A stretch of 64,000 nucleotides of DNA from CFX2 sp038328375 (GCA_038328375.1 JBBQLX010000014.1:1-64000); one strand, 5' to 3'. Shown: positions 24,115-33,107, counted from the first letter of the stretch. The notes: generated by a model not told the origin, from the sequence alone. Made by a program: numbers and translations.

Positions 24115-24588
24115 ATGATCTACGAAATCCATTTGTATGTTCCCAAAACGGGACAAATGACTCCCACCATGCTCGAATGGTTGTTTGAGAACGGACAAAG
24201 CACCAACCAACCGGAAGCCTTCTGGCCTGTTAAGAAAATCCGGCAGAAAGGGCTGGCGCGGCTGATGTTGAAGCTCGACCCAACCTTGATACCCATGCGT
24301 GCGCCGGGTAATGATGTAGAGCTACACTACCCCAACAACGACTTGGGTATCGTCATGTATATTCATGATCGTGGAGCGATTCTCTTCTTCCCCTATATGG
24401 CCTACAGCATTTACTCGCGCATCGTCATCGGCATTTGCTACACCTACATTCGCTACTTGTTTGATACTATCGGCTTCTGGAGCTACGATCCGCAGTTGGA
24501 CGTGCTGTCCTTCGCCGACGACTTCCAATCTATGGAGGATACAGCGGCCTTGATGGACGGAGTCATGCCCAAACTCTTGGGACAATAA
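24115..24588 (+). CDS. Hypothetical protein
   Basis: 157 residues, not recognised. It opens with IYEIHLYVPKTGQMTPTMLEWLF and has an aromatic-rich central stretch (FFPYMAYSIYSRIVIGICYTYIRYLF) that could be one membrane or buried helix. The rest is soluble in character. It reads as a compact domain with an alternating beta pattern. It stands alone between glyQS and the DUF1684 gene, with a weak ribosome site. No function can be assigned. Confidence 0.6.
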   Translation: MIYEIHLYVPKTGQMTPTMLEWLFENGQSTNQPEAFWPVKKIRQKGLARLMLKLDPTLIPMRAPGNDVELHYPNNDLGIVMYIHDRGAILFFPYMAYSIYSRIVIGICYTYIRYLFDTIGFWSYDPQLDVLSFADDFQSMEDTAALMDGVMPKLLGQ

Positions 24589-24661
24589 CTGTAACTAAAT
24601 CGCTTCAATCTAAGACCAATCTCACAGACTAAACTTTCATCATTAACGGAGCAATAACCCC

Positions 24662-25264
24662 ATGCTCGATTTACTCGATTATCGCCACAAAATATTTGAA
24701 CTTTACCGTGACATTCGGGCTGCGGGTGCTGATCCTGCCGGACGCGACCAGTTGCAGCAGGTGAAGGATGAGATTTTCCGCATCCATCCCCAATCCGCCT
24801 TGAATGACGAGCAGAAGGCAGCTTTCACAGGCTTGCACTATTACAATTATGACCCAGCTTATCGCGTCACCGCGCAGGTCGATTTGAACGTCGAGCCTGA
24901 AACCTTGACCATCGAACTGGAAGGTGATGGGCGTTTTTCGTATCGCCGTTTCGGGCAGGTCACTTTCACGCTGCCAACTGGAACAGGCAGTTTGAGCCTC
25001 TTCTGGATTAACGGTTATGGCGGTGGCATATTCTTACCCTTTGGTGATGCCACCAACCGTCAAACCACTTACGGCGCGGGTCGTTACCTCTACGACACCA
25101 TCAAAGGGGCTGATCTCGGCGCGACACTCGACAGCCTCGTGCTGGACTTCAACTACGCCTATAACCCTTCCTGTGCTTATAACGAACGCTGGGTATGCCC
25201 ACTCGCCCCGCGCGAAAATCGCTTATCCTTCCCGATTCCAGTTGGCGAAAAGGTATGGACATAA
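24662..25264 (+). CDS. DUF1684 domain protein
   Basis: 200 residues. Residues about 90-200 follow the DUF1684 pattern: LFWINGYGGGIFLPFGDATN, YGAGRYLYDT, LDFNYAYNPSCAYNERWVCPLAPRENRL and a final IPVGEKVW. The two cysteines in the C-terminal motif are typical of the family. The N-terminal 40 residues form a helix. Enzymatic role is not known for the family. GGAG lies about 11 bases before the ATG. It is a single gene with repeat DNA downstream. Confidence 0.85.
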   Translation: MLDLLDYRHKIFELYRDIRAAGADPAGRDQLQQVKDEIFRIHPQSALNDEQKAAFTGLHYYNYDPAYRVTAQVDLNVEPETLTIELEGDGRFSYRRFGQVTFTLPTGTGSLSLFWINGYGGGIFLPFGDATNRQTTYGAGRYLYDTIKGADLGATLDSLVLDFNYAYNPSCAYNERWVCPLAPRENRLSFPIPVGEKVWT

Positions 25265-25346
25265 ATATTTTTCCTTTGCATCTGCATTGAAAGTCTTTGG
25301 GCCAAGCCCTATTACATATCTCTGTATAATCTTGGCGTTCTCAGTA

Positions 25347-25387
25347 GTTCCCTCCATCGCTTGCGGGGGAGGGTTAGGGTGGGGGTT
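25347..25387 (+). repeat. G-rich dispersed repeat
   Basis: GTTCCCTCCATCGCTTGCGG leads into a G-rich arm. The sequence matches 18734-18776. Right after it is TCTGCGTCTCTGCGGTTCAAT, a word that also occurs near 33240 and 18230 in variant form, so two repeat types travel together. It fills the gap between the DUF1684 and dus genes. Confidence 0.65.
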
Positions 25388-25504
25388 GGTATTCGTATTA
25401 CTTCTGCGTCTCTGCGGTTCAATTGTATTTTCATCTTTTCCATAGACATTTAGGGTGCGAAATGTCATGATTAGCGTGATTGTTGGATTATTCATTGAGT
25501 TGAT

Positions 25505-26512
25505 ATGACACTTCTACAGGAAGCACCACCCCAAACCGCATTACGCCCGATGTGGATTGGCAAGGTTTACATTGAATCCCCGCTGACTCTCGCGCCGATG
25601 GCTGGGCAAACCAACCATGCCTTCCGTACCATGTGCCGTGAGATGGGCGACTGCGGCTTGGTCTGTACCGAACTCATCAGCAGCCAAGCCATCCACTACA
25701 AAAGCAGAAAATCACGTCATATGTTTGATTGGAACGAAGCCGAGCGTCCTTTCGCGGTGCAGCTTTTCGGCAGCGATCCCACCATAATGGCTGAAGCCGC
25801 GCGGCTGGTAGTCGATGAAGGCGCGGACATTGTGGACATCAACATGGGCTGCTGGGTTCCGAAAGTCGTCAAAAGGGGCGGTGGCGCGGCCATGTTGAAC
25901 GACATCTGCAACGCCACGTGGGTTGTAGAAGCCATCGTCAAAGCAGTCAATGTACCAGTGACTGTCAAAGTTCGCGCCGGCCTTGATCCCGATCACATCA
26001 CCGCCATTGAGTTCGCAAAAGTAGCCGAGAAATCCGGCGTGAAAGCCATTGCCGTACACGGACGCACCGCCAACCAAGGTTTCACTGGCTTCGCCAATTG
26101 GGATATTATTCGCCAAGTCAAAGAAGCGGTGACGATCCCCGTTATCGGCAACGGTGATGTCAAAAATGCGGCGGACGCGGCACAAATGTTAAACGAAACC
26201 GGCTGCGATGGTGTCATGATCGGACGGGCGGCACTCGGCAATCCATGGTTGTTCCGTGAAATCGCCCATGAAATCCGCACGGGCGAAGTCTTGCCATCGC
26301 CTACAGCCTCCGAACGAGCAGCGGCAGCCATTCGCCATGCACGGTTGAGCGTCGAATCCAGCCAAATTGGTGAGCGACAGACTATTTTTGAACTACGCGG
26401 GCAGATCACCAAGTATCATTTGGGCGTACCCGGTGCAGCCTCCATGCGCGAGAAGTTGGTGTTCGCTGAAACCTTGGCGGATGTCGAAGCCATATTGGAG
26501 CCATATCTGTGA
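25505..26512 (+). CDS. dus: tRNA-dihydrouridine synthase (DusB type)
   Basis: 335 residues forming the FMN-binding TIM barrel that reduces uridine in the tRNA D-loop. LAPMAGQTNHAFRTMCRE, TELISSQAI, AVQLFGSDP, VDINMGC and the GNGDVKNAADAAQML phosphate-binding motif are all present, as is the C-terminal helical domain (HHLxxY-type, here TKYHLGVPGA). The residue after the catalytic cysteine is Trp (GCWVPKV) where most family members have Pro. The stop codon overlaps the GTG start of the next gene, so the two are translationally coupled. Confidence 0.92.
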   Translation: MTLLQEAPPQTALRPMWIGKVYIESPLTLAPMAGQTNHAFRTMCREMGDCGLVCTELISSQAIHYKSRKSRHMFDWNEAERPFAVQLFGSDPTIMAEAARLVVDEGADIVDINMGCWVPKVVKRGGGAAMLNDICNATWVVEAIVKAVNVPVTVKVRAGLDPDHITAIEFAKVAEKSGVKAIAVHGRTANQGFTGFANWDIIRQVKEAVTIPVIGNGDVKNAADAAQMLNETGCDGVMIGRAALGNPWLFREIAHEIRTGEVLPSPTASERAAAAIRHARLSVESSQIGERQTIFELRGQITKYHLGVPGAASMREKLVFAETLADVEAILEPYL

Positions 26513-28338
26513 GTTATTTGCGTAGTGCTTTATTATTGGTGATAGTGCTGCTTCTCGCCGCATGTGGCGGATTAACCGCCGAGCCGCCGATTGTCTCGAC
26601 ATTCATACCTGTCACACCGACCGTTGCTTTTCCAACCACGCCGCCCGATTTGGCGGTTGGAGCATCGGTTTTCGCCCAACATTGCACCCAGTGTCATGGG
26701 CTTGGCGGCGCAGGTGATGGCAGCTTAATTGGTAATGGGCAGAATCAGATTGCCAACCGTCCGCCGAGCTTTCGTGGTGCAGCGACAACCGCCGACCAAA
26801 CCCCGCTGACGTGGTATCAAATCATTACCAACGGCAACCTGCAAAAGAATATGCCGCCTTGGCAAAACGCGCTCACAACTGATGAACGTTGGGCAGTCGC
26901 GCTCTATACCTTTACGCTGCACAACACCCGAGATAATCTGGATGCGGGTCAAGCGCTCACCGCCGCAAATCCGGTTACGCCTGCCAACCTGCCCTCTCTT
27001 GAGAATGTCGTCAAAGTGACCGATGCTGAACTCATCACACAAGCTGGTTTGCCAACAGCCTTCACCAACAGCCTGAGCGACCAACAAAAGAACGATTTAG
27101 CTGCCTATTTGCGTTCGTTGACAGTAGCAAATGGTCAGCACATGGGCTTGATAACCTCTGCGCCTCAAACCACCGAAGAACCGTCCACAACCCCCGAAGT
27201 GACTCCCCAAAGCACACCGGAAGTTGTCGGAACCGGTACAATCACCGGACAATTGACCAACGGCACAGCAGGCGCAGCAGTCCCCACCGGTCTAAAAGTC
27301 AATCTGTACATCATAGGTTCGAACGGAGCAACTGAACCGATTGAAGCCAGCGTCGGTGCAGACGGCAAATTCTCCTATGCCAACATCGACATCACTCCCG
27401 CCCAGAAGTATGTGGTAACCACCAAATATAAAGGTCGCGCTTTCGGCAGCGATGCCAAAGATGGCGACGCAACCACCAATACAGTTGACCTGCCCATCAC
27501 CCTCTTTGAAACAACCAGCGATGCCAGTGCGCTGACCATAACCGCGTGGGTGTCACAAATCCAACAAATCGGCAGCACGTTACAGGTTAGCGATTTCATC
27601 CAGTTCACCAATTCGACCGATAAAGCCTACTCAACCGATACGATGGTTGATGCCCAACGCTACGCCGCCATTCAGGTACAGATGCCCACTGACGCGCAAA
27701 TTTTGAGCGCCGATGTCAGCAATCCGCGTTACACCATCGGCGCAGATGGTCACAGCGTCATTGATACCGCGCCCGTCTTACCCGGTCAGGGTTACATCTT
27801 CCAAGTGGTCTACAACCTCCCCTATCGCGGCGATATTCAGGTTGAGCAACCCGTGTCTTATACTCTCAACGGCGCGTTCCGCATACTGCTCAATGCCCCC
27901 AATCTGACCATCACTTCAGCGATGCTCAAAGCGCTCGCCCCGCAGGACATCAGCGGTGTCCAATATCAAGCTTACGGTGCGCCGCTAAATTTGAAGTCGG
28001 GCGATAGCATTCGGTACACGGTGCAAGGTGGATTGCAAGCACCTGCTTCGAATGCCGCCGTTATCAGTGCCAACCAGCTCATTCCACTGATATTGGTTGG
28101 CGTGGGCATAATCGCCATTATTACCGCGTTGGTGCTGTACTGGCGCGGTCGTCCCACACCTTCAGCACAAAATGCCAACCGTGATCTTGATACCTTGATG
28201 AATGGTCTCATTCAACAAATTGCCGAGTTGGATGATAGCCATAATAAAGGTTCGGTGGACGAGGCAACCTACCAGAAACGCCGCGACCGTTTGAAAGCGC
28301 GGCTGGCAGCCCTGCTCGATGAAGATACAAAACCGTAA
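26509..28338 (+). CDS. Cytochrome c lipoprotein with C-terminal membrane helix
   Basis: 609 residues with a GTG start that overlaps the dus stop. Residues 1-19 are a lipoprotein signal (LLLAAC, Cys19). Residues about 40-130 are a mono-heme cytochrome c domain (CTQCH near residue 63; Met ligands near KNMPPW). A Thr/Pro-rich linker follows, then beta-sandwich regions (about 240-500), one membrane helix near 525-545 and a cytoplasmic coiled coil (EATYQKRRDRLKARL). It would sit at the outer face of the membrane and pass electrons. The C-terminal layout suggests contact with a cytoplasmic partner. The partner oxidase or reductase is not in view. Confidence 0.75.
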   Translation: MSYLRSALLLVIVLLLAACGGLTAEPPIVSTFIPVTPTVAFPTTPPDLAVGASVFAQHCTQCHGLGGAGDGSLIGNGQNQIANRPPSFRGAATTADQTPLTWYQIITNGNLQKNMPPWQNALTTDERWAVALYTFTLHNTRDNLDAGQALTAANPVTPANLPSLENVVKVTDAELITQAGLPTAFTNSLSDQQKNDLAAYLRSLTVANGQHMGLITSAPQTTEEPSTTPEVTPQSTPEVVGTGTITGQLTNGTAGAAVPTGLKVNLYIIGSNGATEPIEASVGADGKFSYANIDITPAQKYVVTTKYKGRAFGSDAKDGDATTNTVDLPITLFETTSDASALTITAWVSQIQQIGSTLQVSDFIQFTNSTDKAYSTDTMVDAQRYAAIQVQMPTDAQILSADVSNPRYTIGADGHSVIDTAPVLPGQGYIFQVVYNLPYRGDIQVEQPVSYTLNGAFRILLNAPNLTITSAMLKALAPQDISGVQYQAYGAPLNLKSGDSIRYTVQGGLQAPASNAAVISANQLIPLILVGVGIIAIITALVLYWRGRPTPSAQNANRDLDTLMNGLIQQIAELDDSHNKGSVDEATYQKRRDRLKARLAALLDEDTKP

Positions 28339-28366
28339 ACACCAAACCGTCTAACAACCAACCATT

Positions 28367-28392
28367 GTAGGGACACGGCACGCCGTGTCCGT
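28367..28392 (+). terminator. TGTAGGG palindromic element
   Basis: TGTAGG is followed by GGACACGGC-AC-GCCGTGTCC, a perfect 9-bp stem, 33 bases after the stop of the cytochrome gene. The stem sequence is unlike that at 23992 but the lead word and the geometry are the same. Confidence 0.65.
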
Positions 28393-28427
28393 TTATCCAT
28401 GATACACACCACAAAAAGAGGAACACC

Positions 28428-29471
28428 ATGAGTCTAGAATTTTTGAAGCGCCTCCTAAACGCCCCCGGCCCATCATCACAGGAAGTCATACCCGCGCATG
28501 TTTGGCGTGAGGAAGCCTCCTCGTTTGCTGACGAAGTCCAAACCGATGTACGTGGCAATACCTTCGCGATACTCAAAGGCGGCACACCGCGTGTGTTGTT
28601 GTCAGGCCATATTGACGAAATTGGCGTGATCGTCAGCTATGTGGATGATGACGGTTTTGTCTCGTTCGCAGGTGTGGGCGGTTGGGACGCGCAGGTCTTA
28701 GTCGGTCAGCGCATCCGGCTGTTGGGTAAACAGGGTGATGTCATCGGCGTGATTGGCAAAAAGCCCATTCACCTCATGAAAAAGGATGAAGGTTCCAGCA
28801 CCATCGACGATTTGTGGATTGATATTGGGGTCACCAGCCGCGCCGCCGCACTGCAACTGATTCGCATTGGCACAGTCGGTGTGATCGACGCGGGTATGCA
28901 TGAACTACCCAATGGTCGCATCGTGTCGCGCAGTGTCGATAACCGCATAGGCGCGTACACTGTCCTGGAAGCGTTACGCTTATTATCACAAGAACGTCCG
29001 CTGGCAACCGTAGCCGCAGTCGCCACCGCGCAAGAAGAAATCACGATGGCAGGCGCACATACGGCGGCCTTCAGCTTCGAACCAGATGTGGCAATCGTAG
29101 TCGATGTCACCCACGCCACCGATTATCCCACAGCCAATAAAAAGCAGGCAGGCGAGGCTAAACTCGGCGGCGGGCCAGCCATAGCCTCTGGTTCGGTCAA
29201 TAGTCCGGTGGTACATCAAATGTTGTTAGACATTGCTGACCGTGATGGTATTCCCTACACCCTAAAAGTCAATTCGGCGCGTTCCGGCACGGATGGCGAT
29301 GTGATCCATTACGCACGGGGCGGCGTGGCGGTCGGTGTGGTATCCATCCCCAACCGTTACATGCATTCGCCCAATGAAATGATTCAGATGAGCGATGTCG
29401 ATCACGCGGCGCGTTTGATCGCCACCTTCGTGCAATCGCTAACTGCTGATACCGACTTTATACCGAGATAG
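28428..29471 (+). CDS. M42 family metallo-aminopeptidase
   Basis: 347 residues, normal length for M42 glutamyl-aminopeptidase / TET-like peptidases, which remove N-terminal residues from peptides in the cytoplasm. The di-metal site is visible: LSGHIDEIG (His and Asp), VDNRIGAY (bridging Asp), TAQEEITMAGA (Glu-Glu, catalytic), VVDVTHATD (Asp) and the last ligand His in NRYMHSP. An AGAGGA site precedes the ATG. It overlaps closely with the next gene (8-base gap), so the two likely share a transcript. Confidence 0.93.
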   Translation: MSLEFLKRLLNAPGPSSQEVIPAHVWREEASSFADEVQTDVRGNTFAILKGGTPRVLLSGHIDEIGVIVSYVDDDGFVSFAGVGGWDAQVLVGQRIRLLGKQGDVIGVIGKKPIHLMKKDEGSSTIDDLWIDIGVTSRAAALQLIRIGTVGVIDAGMHELPNGRIVSRSVDNRIGAYTVLEALRLLSQERPLATVAAVATAQEEITMAGAHTAAFSFEPDVAIVVDVTHATDYPTANKKQAGEAKLGGGPAIASGSVNSPVVHQMLLDIADRDGIPYTLKVNSARSGTDGDVIHYARGGVAVGVVSIPNRYMHSPNEMIQMSDVDHAARLIATFVQSLTADTDFIPR

Positions 29472-29478
29472 GTGAGCA

Positions 29479-29934
29479 ATGGGCTACTTCATGCGTTTCC
29501 TGCTTTGTGATCCTCGCCTGTTGGATATGACCGCCATCGGCAATATTCTCACGGCAGTTGATCCCCGTTATATGCTGCGTCCAACCGATCTCGATGATCT
29601 GGTCGAAGTGTTGTATGACGACACGTTATACGGTCAGATTGAGATTGATACGCGCGGGGATGAAATGTTCACGGATGACATCAGCGCCTTCACCGAAATG
29701 CTCGGGGAAGCCAAAACAGCCGAAGAAATCACTGTCGCGGATGCCCTAAAAGCCGCCACCCAAATTATCGCGGTTGAGATGTTCTGGGAAGGCACCAACG
29801 GCGAAGCCACCTTCGAGAAGTTTGACCCGCTGTGGGCATGGTTGTTCGCCAATCGGAACGGTATTTTACAGGCGGATACCGAAGGCTTTTACAGCGCTGA
29901 AGGCTTGCTCGTCGAGCGCAAGTTTATGATTTGA
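29479..29934 (+). CDS. Hypothetical protein coupled to M42 peptidase
   Basis: 151 residues, not recognised. It begins MGYFMRFLLCDPRLLDMTAIGNIL and continues as an acidic alpha/beta protein without signal peptide or membrane helix. The ribosome site AGGTGAG overlaps the stop of the peptidase gene, which argues for coupled translation. The pattern of short strands and helices near the start recalls small stand-alone domains that assist enzymes, but there is no motif to support more. Confidence 0.65.
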   Translation: MGYFMRFLLCDPRLLDMTAIGNILTAVDPRYMLRPTDLDDLVEVLYDDTLYGQIEIDTRGDEMFTDDISAFTEMLGEAKTAEEITVADALKAATQIIAVEMFWEGTNGEATFEKFDPLWAWLFANRNGILQADTEGFYSAEGLLVERKFMI

Positions 29935-29971
29935 TGGCTCAAAGACACGAATGGTCAAATGAATTCGTGTG

Positions 29972-29999
29972 ATGTAGGGTCGAGGCGTGCCTCGACCGC
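29972..29999 (+). terminator. TGTAGGG palindromic element
   Basis: TGTAGG then GGTCGAGGC-GT-GCCTCGACC, a perfect 9-bp stem (29978-29986 with 29989-29997), 43 bases after the hypothetical gene. It lies between that gene and the converging cytochrome P460 gene. Confidence 0.65.
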
Positions 30000-30066
30000 T
30001 TAATAAATTCACATCAAAATAGAAATTCCGACCTGTCAATTGAAGGCAGCCAGACCGCTAGGCATA

Positions 30067-30705
30067 TCATTCGCAGGCGGTGCGTCCGGTTGTAGGACAC
30101 ATAAAATACACCACATCGCCCGTCTGCGCGAAACCCCGCATCTGGTCAACCGAATACGTGAAATCCTGTGGTGCAGTGTTATGGCACAGGAAGCAGGCGT
30201 TCAAACTCTCGTTGTGGATTGCGCCTGTTTGAACATCAAACGAGCCGAAGTTCCAACCACCATTACGGGCGCTGCTGGTGAAATCCGCGCCTGACCAATC
30301 AACTCGTTTCTCACGGACGTGGACGAAAGGCAGCAGTTCGCCTTTTACATAATGACCACTCGCGTCCGTCACATATTCACCCTGAGCGTTCTTCAGCGCG
30401 TCAAAACCCTCAATCGCGATTACCGTGCCAAACGGCAGAACATGATATGAACGAATAGCGGAGATACCAACTTCATTCATATACACATCACGAATCGTAC
30501 CATCAGGCCGCTGGATCGTCGCATATTGGGTAAATTCTTGGCGATAATTACGGGGGTAAGTCACGCCAACCGTAGCGCGTGGTGTAGGCGCTGGTGGCGC
30601 TAAATCAGCAGAAGCCACCCATGCTGCCAACACAGGCAGCGACACTAAAGCGATCAATGCGATAGCTAAGGTCAATCGGTTGTTGCGGATAAATGTGCGG
30701 ATCAT
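30067..30705 (-). CDS. Cytochrome P460 family protein, membrane anchored
   Basis: 212 residues from the ATG at 30705. Residues about 10-35 are a signal anchor (LTLAIALIALVSLPVLAAW). The mature domain opens with TVGVTYPRNYRQEF and has the P460 c-heme site CFLCHNTA near residue 170. Family members act as small extracytoplasmic heme proteins linked to hydroxylamine or nitric oxide chemistry, or have unknown redox roles. A lysine near the heme (KRVDWSG) could be the cross-link residue known from P460 but this is a guess. The gene is between the TGTAGGG elements and has no obvious operon partner. Confidence 0.75.
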   Translation of the reverse strand: MIRTFIRNNRLTLAIALIALVSLPVLAAWVASADLAPPAPTPRATVGVTYPRNYRQEFTQYATIQRPDGTIRDVYMNEVGISAIRSYHVLPFGTVIAIEGFDALKNAQGEYVTDASGHYVKGELLPFVHVREKRVDWSGADFTSSARNGGWNFGSFDVQTGAIHNESLNACFLCHNTAPQDFTYSVDQMRGFAQTGDVVYFMCPTTGRTACE

Positions 30706-30812
30706 AAACCCATCTTGGAACAAAATGATTACAGAAGTCTATCCTAACACCACTTTAGAATAAAAAGATGAATAGGATGTCACAGGAATGTTCAAATATC
30801 GTCAGAGTTAAT

Positions 30813-30848
30813 TGTAGGGAAAAGGCGTGGCTCTTCCGCGATCCTACA
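30813..30848 (-). terminator. Diverged TGTAGG palindromic element
   Basis: TGTAGG at 30813-30818 is complementary to CCTACA at 30843-30848, with a less regular middle. It lies 9 bases beyond the stop of the TIR gene on the minus strand and looks like a worn copy of the TGTAGGG family. Confidence 0.45.
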
Positions 30849-30856
30849 GCTTAGAA

Positions 30857-31591
30857 TCAGGGTGTACTGGTGACCATTAGCGATGGCACACCCGTTAACG
30901 TGCTAGACGACACCGTTTTAGTCAGCACAATAGCGTTAGCAGTCGCGTTATTGTCATTGATTTTAGACACCACCCGATCCATAAGCCGCAGCGCTGCCAG
31001 CACACTAATCACAATCAGTACGCCTACTAAAATCCCCGTCCACGGCAGCATAAACTTGGGCTTGGCTGTCTTTATAAGTTGGGGATTTTGCGGCGAAACC
31101 GTCGCTTGGAGTTCTTCGTCGCTGGGCGGATAATGATCGCGAATGGTGGTGATCAATCGGGCAATATCACGGTTAAAATCGGGATCATTTCGCACAATCG
31201 CCCCGTTGCGATAGTAGAGTAGGCGCAGGCTTTCCGGTAACTCACCCGTCGAGGGCATCGTAGCGTCATCCACCAAAACTGGAATAATCAACACCTCATC
31301 GCGCTTGAGAGCTGCCTCAATTTCAATCCGCACAAAATCATCAGGGTTATCCAAACGACGCTGACCGTTGCTTTCGACAGCACTTAACCAATGAGACCCG
31401 ATGACTGCCAGCATCACATCACATTGGGCAATCGCCTCGTTCAGTAACGCAGGGTAATTAGCGCCAGCAGGAATAACATCTACATCCTTAAACACTGCTT
31501 TTTCACCGAAGGCCACGCACAGGCGGTCATATATTCTGCCGCTGGCGGCTGCACTATCATTACGGCGATACGAGATGAAAATACGCGGCAC
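30857..31591 (-). CDS. Membrane-anchored TIR domain protein
   Basis: 244 residues, GTG start with AAAGAGG upstream. Residues 1-150 are a bacterial TIR domain: IFISYRRNDS at the start, DVDVIPAGANY, VMLAVIGSHWL, and FVRIEIEAALKR, where Glu90 or Glu92 would be the catalytic residue if it is an NADase. A membrane helix follows at about 181-203, then a short Thr/Ser-rich tail outside. TIR plus membrane helix occurs in signalling and defence proteins, but no partner defence gene is next to it. NAD cleavage is inference from the family; it could also be a scaffold. Confidence 0.85.
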   Translation of the reverse strand: MPRIFISYRRNDSAAASGRIYDRLCVAFGEKAVFKDVDVIPAGANYPALLNEAIAQCDVMLAVIGSHWLSAVESNGQRRLDNPDDFVRIEIEAALKRDEVLIIPVLVDDATMPSTGELPESLRLLYYRNGAIVRNDPDFNRDIARLITTIRDHYPPSDEELQATVSPQNPQLIKTAKPKFMLPWTGILVGVLIVISVLAALRLMDRVVSKINDNNATANAIVLTKTVSSSTLTGVPSLMVTSTP

Positions 31592-31660
31592 ACATGCCTC
31601 TTTGTCAAATTAAAAATGATGCTCCATTCATCATTATAATCCGTAAATCAGGCAAAATAA

Positions 31661-31683
31661 GAGGCTTACACAATGTAAGCCTC
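31661..31683 (-). terminator. Hairpin terminator of the YceI gene
   Basis: GAGGCTTAC (31661-31669) pairs with GTAAGCCTC (31675-31683). Read on the minus strand the stem is followed by TTATTTTG. It lies 25 bases after the stop of the YceI-domain gene. Confidence 0.85.
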
Positions 31684-31707
31684 TCAATCAGTGAAACGCG
31701 TTAGTGG

Positions 31708-32685
31708 CTACTGAGCCACTTTCGGAGCAGTAAACTTGATGTCCAACGTAACATCATTGCTGACATTAGCAACACCGGGGGCATTCGGAATTTGCAGGTT
31801 GAACTGGTCACGCGTCACCTGTGTGGTGGCGGAACCTGTTACCGAGTCAGCGGTAGCGGTCACAGACACATCAAAGGTCACAGACTGCACAATATTGCGA
31901 ATTTTGAGATCGCCCGTGACTTTGAACTTGATGGTTGAACCCACCTCGAATTTGTCCGGCAAACCAGTGACGGAAGTTGGTGTAAACTCGATGAACTGAT
32001 ACTCATCTTTAGACGATTGCAAGATGTTGCTGCGAAGTGCGCGGTTACGATTTTCTTGATCAGTAACCAACGTGCGGGCATTGATGCGAATAACACCCAT
32101 CTTGGAATTGGCAGGTGTCGTAAAGTCCACGAATATATCACCCGCGACCTGATCCGTCGTACCCACAACCGTCGTCGGTGTGCCACGTAAGTCTTCGGTC
32201 AGCGTGAAGCTCACTTCTGAGCCTGCGGTGTCGATGCGGTAGAGTGTACCGGCAGTTGCCGCTTGCACGGCGGCAGCAGCTTGTACCGCAGCTTCAGCAG
32301 CAGCGCTGGCTTCTGAAGTCGAATCAGCCGTACTTTCGGCAGTGGCTTCAGTGGTCATGGCGCTGGTGGCTTCGGCGGTCCTCTCCGCCATTACCACAGT
32401 CGCCTCGGCGGTCATTTCTGCGGTGCTTTCGCTTGTCGCTTCAGCAGTGGATTCTGATCCACCCGCCACGGCAGTACTCAGCGCAGCATTGGTTGCCTGT
32501 AATTCCGCCACCTGTGTCTGAAGGCCGTTCGGTGTAGCGGTCGAAAGGTCAAGCGTCGGAGCTGTCAGCGGTTCGGTTGGTTCGCCCGAACCCCCCACCA
32601 GATAGGTATAGGCGAATATGCTGATAGCAGCGGTGATACCCATCAAAATCAGGATACCAATAATGTTCAAAGTACGTCGCGACAT
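31708..32685 (-). CDS. YceI-like lipid-binding domain protein, membrane anchored
   Basis: 325 residues with a perfect GGAGGA ribosome site. Residues about 7-30 are a membrane anchor. Residues about 60-135 are a low-complexity Ala/Thr/Ser/Glu linker (TAEATSE-type units). Residues about 145-322 match the YceI lipocalin-like domain: YRIDTAGSEVSFTL, GDIFVDFTTP, MGVIRINARTL, NILQSSKDEYQFIEFTPTS, and the end strand VTLDIKFTAP. YceI domains bind isoprenoids or similar lipids outside the cytoplasm. The linker type is shared with the lipoproteins at 36061 and 44956. A terminator follows the gene. Confidence 0.85.
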   Translation of the reverse strand: MSRRTLNIIGILILMGITAAISIFAYTYLVGGSGEPTEPLTAPTLDLSTATPNGLQTQVAELQATNAALSTAVAGGSESTAEATSESTAEMTAEATVVMAERTAEATSAMTTEATAESTADSTSEASAAAEAAVQAAAAVQAATAGTLYRIDTAGSEVSFTLTEDLRGTPTTVVGTTDQVAGDIFVDFTTPANSKMGVIRINARTLVTDQENRNRALRSNILQSSKDEYQFIEFTPTSVTGLPDKFEVGSTIKFKVTGDLKIRNIVQSVTFDVSVTATADSVTGSATTQVTRDQFNLQIPNAPGVANVSNDVTLDIKFTAPKVAQ

Positions 32686-32717
32686 TTGTCCTCCATGTGT
32701 AAAGATTGTTGTGATTT

Positions 32718-32755
32718 AAAAGAAACCCGTTGCACATGATAGCAGACGGTTTCTC
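32718..32755 (-). promoter_or_regulatory. Hairpin followed by U-run upstream of YceI gene
   Basis: Read on the minus strand, AGAAACCGT and ACGGGTTTCT (arms at 32753-32745 and 32730-32721) can pair and are followed by TTTTAAAT, about 35 bases before the YceI start. The half AAAGAAACCCGTT recurs at 32839-32851. This could be a terminator-like attenuator or the end of an unseen upstream transcript. Confidence 0.4.
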
Positions 32756-33107
32756 TACTTCAGCCATTTATGGGGTGATTACTCATTCATTTCTAAAATT
32801 ACATTGTGCTGACAGTTATTACTTTTATGCTTGCCGACAAAGAAACCCGTTCAGCGAGAAAATGGATCACGCTTCCCTCTGGGAAGTGATTGTTGCCATT
32901 ATATGAAAAAAACGCCGACTGTGCGTGAGTACTTGATGAGGGAGGCGTTATGAATGACGTTTTTAACGTGTCCTATCAAAATGTCAAAAAATATAGCAGC
33001 TATGGTTTCTATACTCATAAAGATCATCATCACACGCCCTTAAGAACACCCTCAAACCACTTTCTAACCATCCATCAACCTCAACCACCCAATCTCTCCC
33101 CCAAAAC

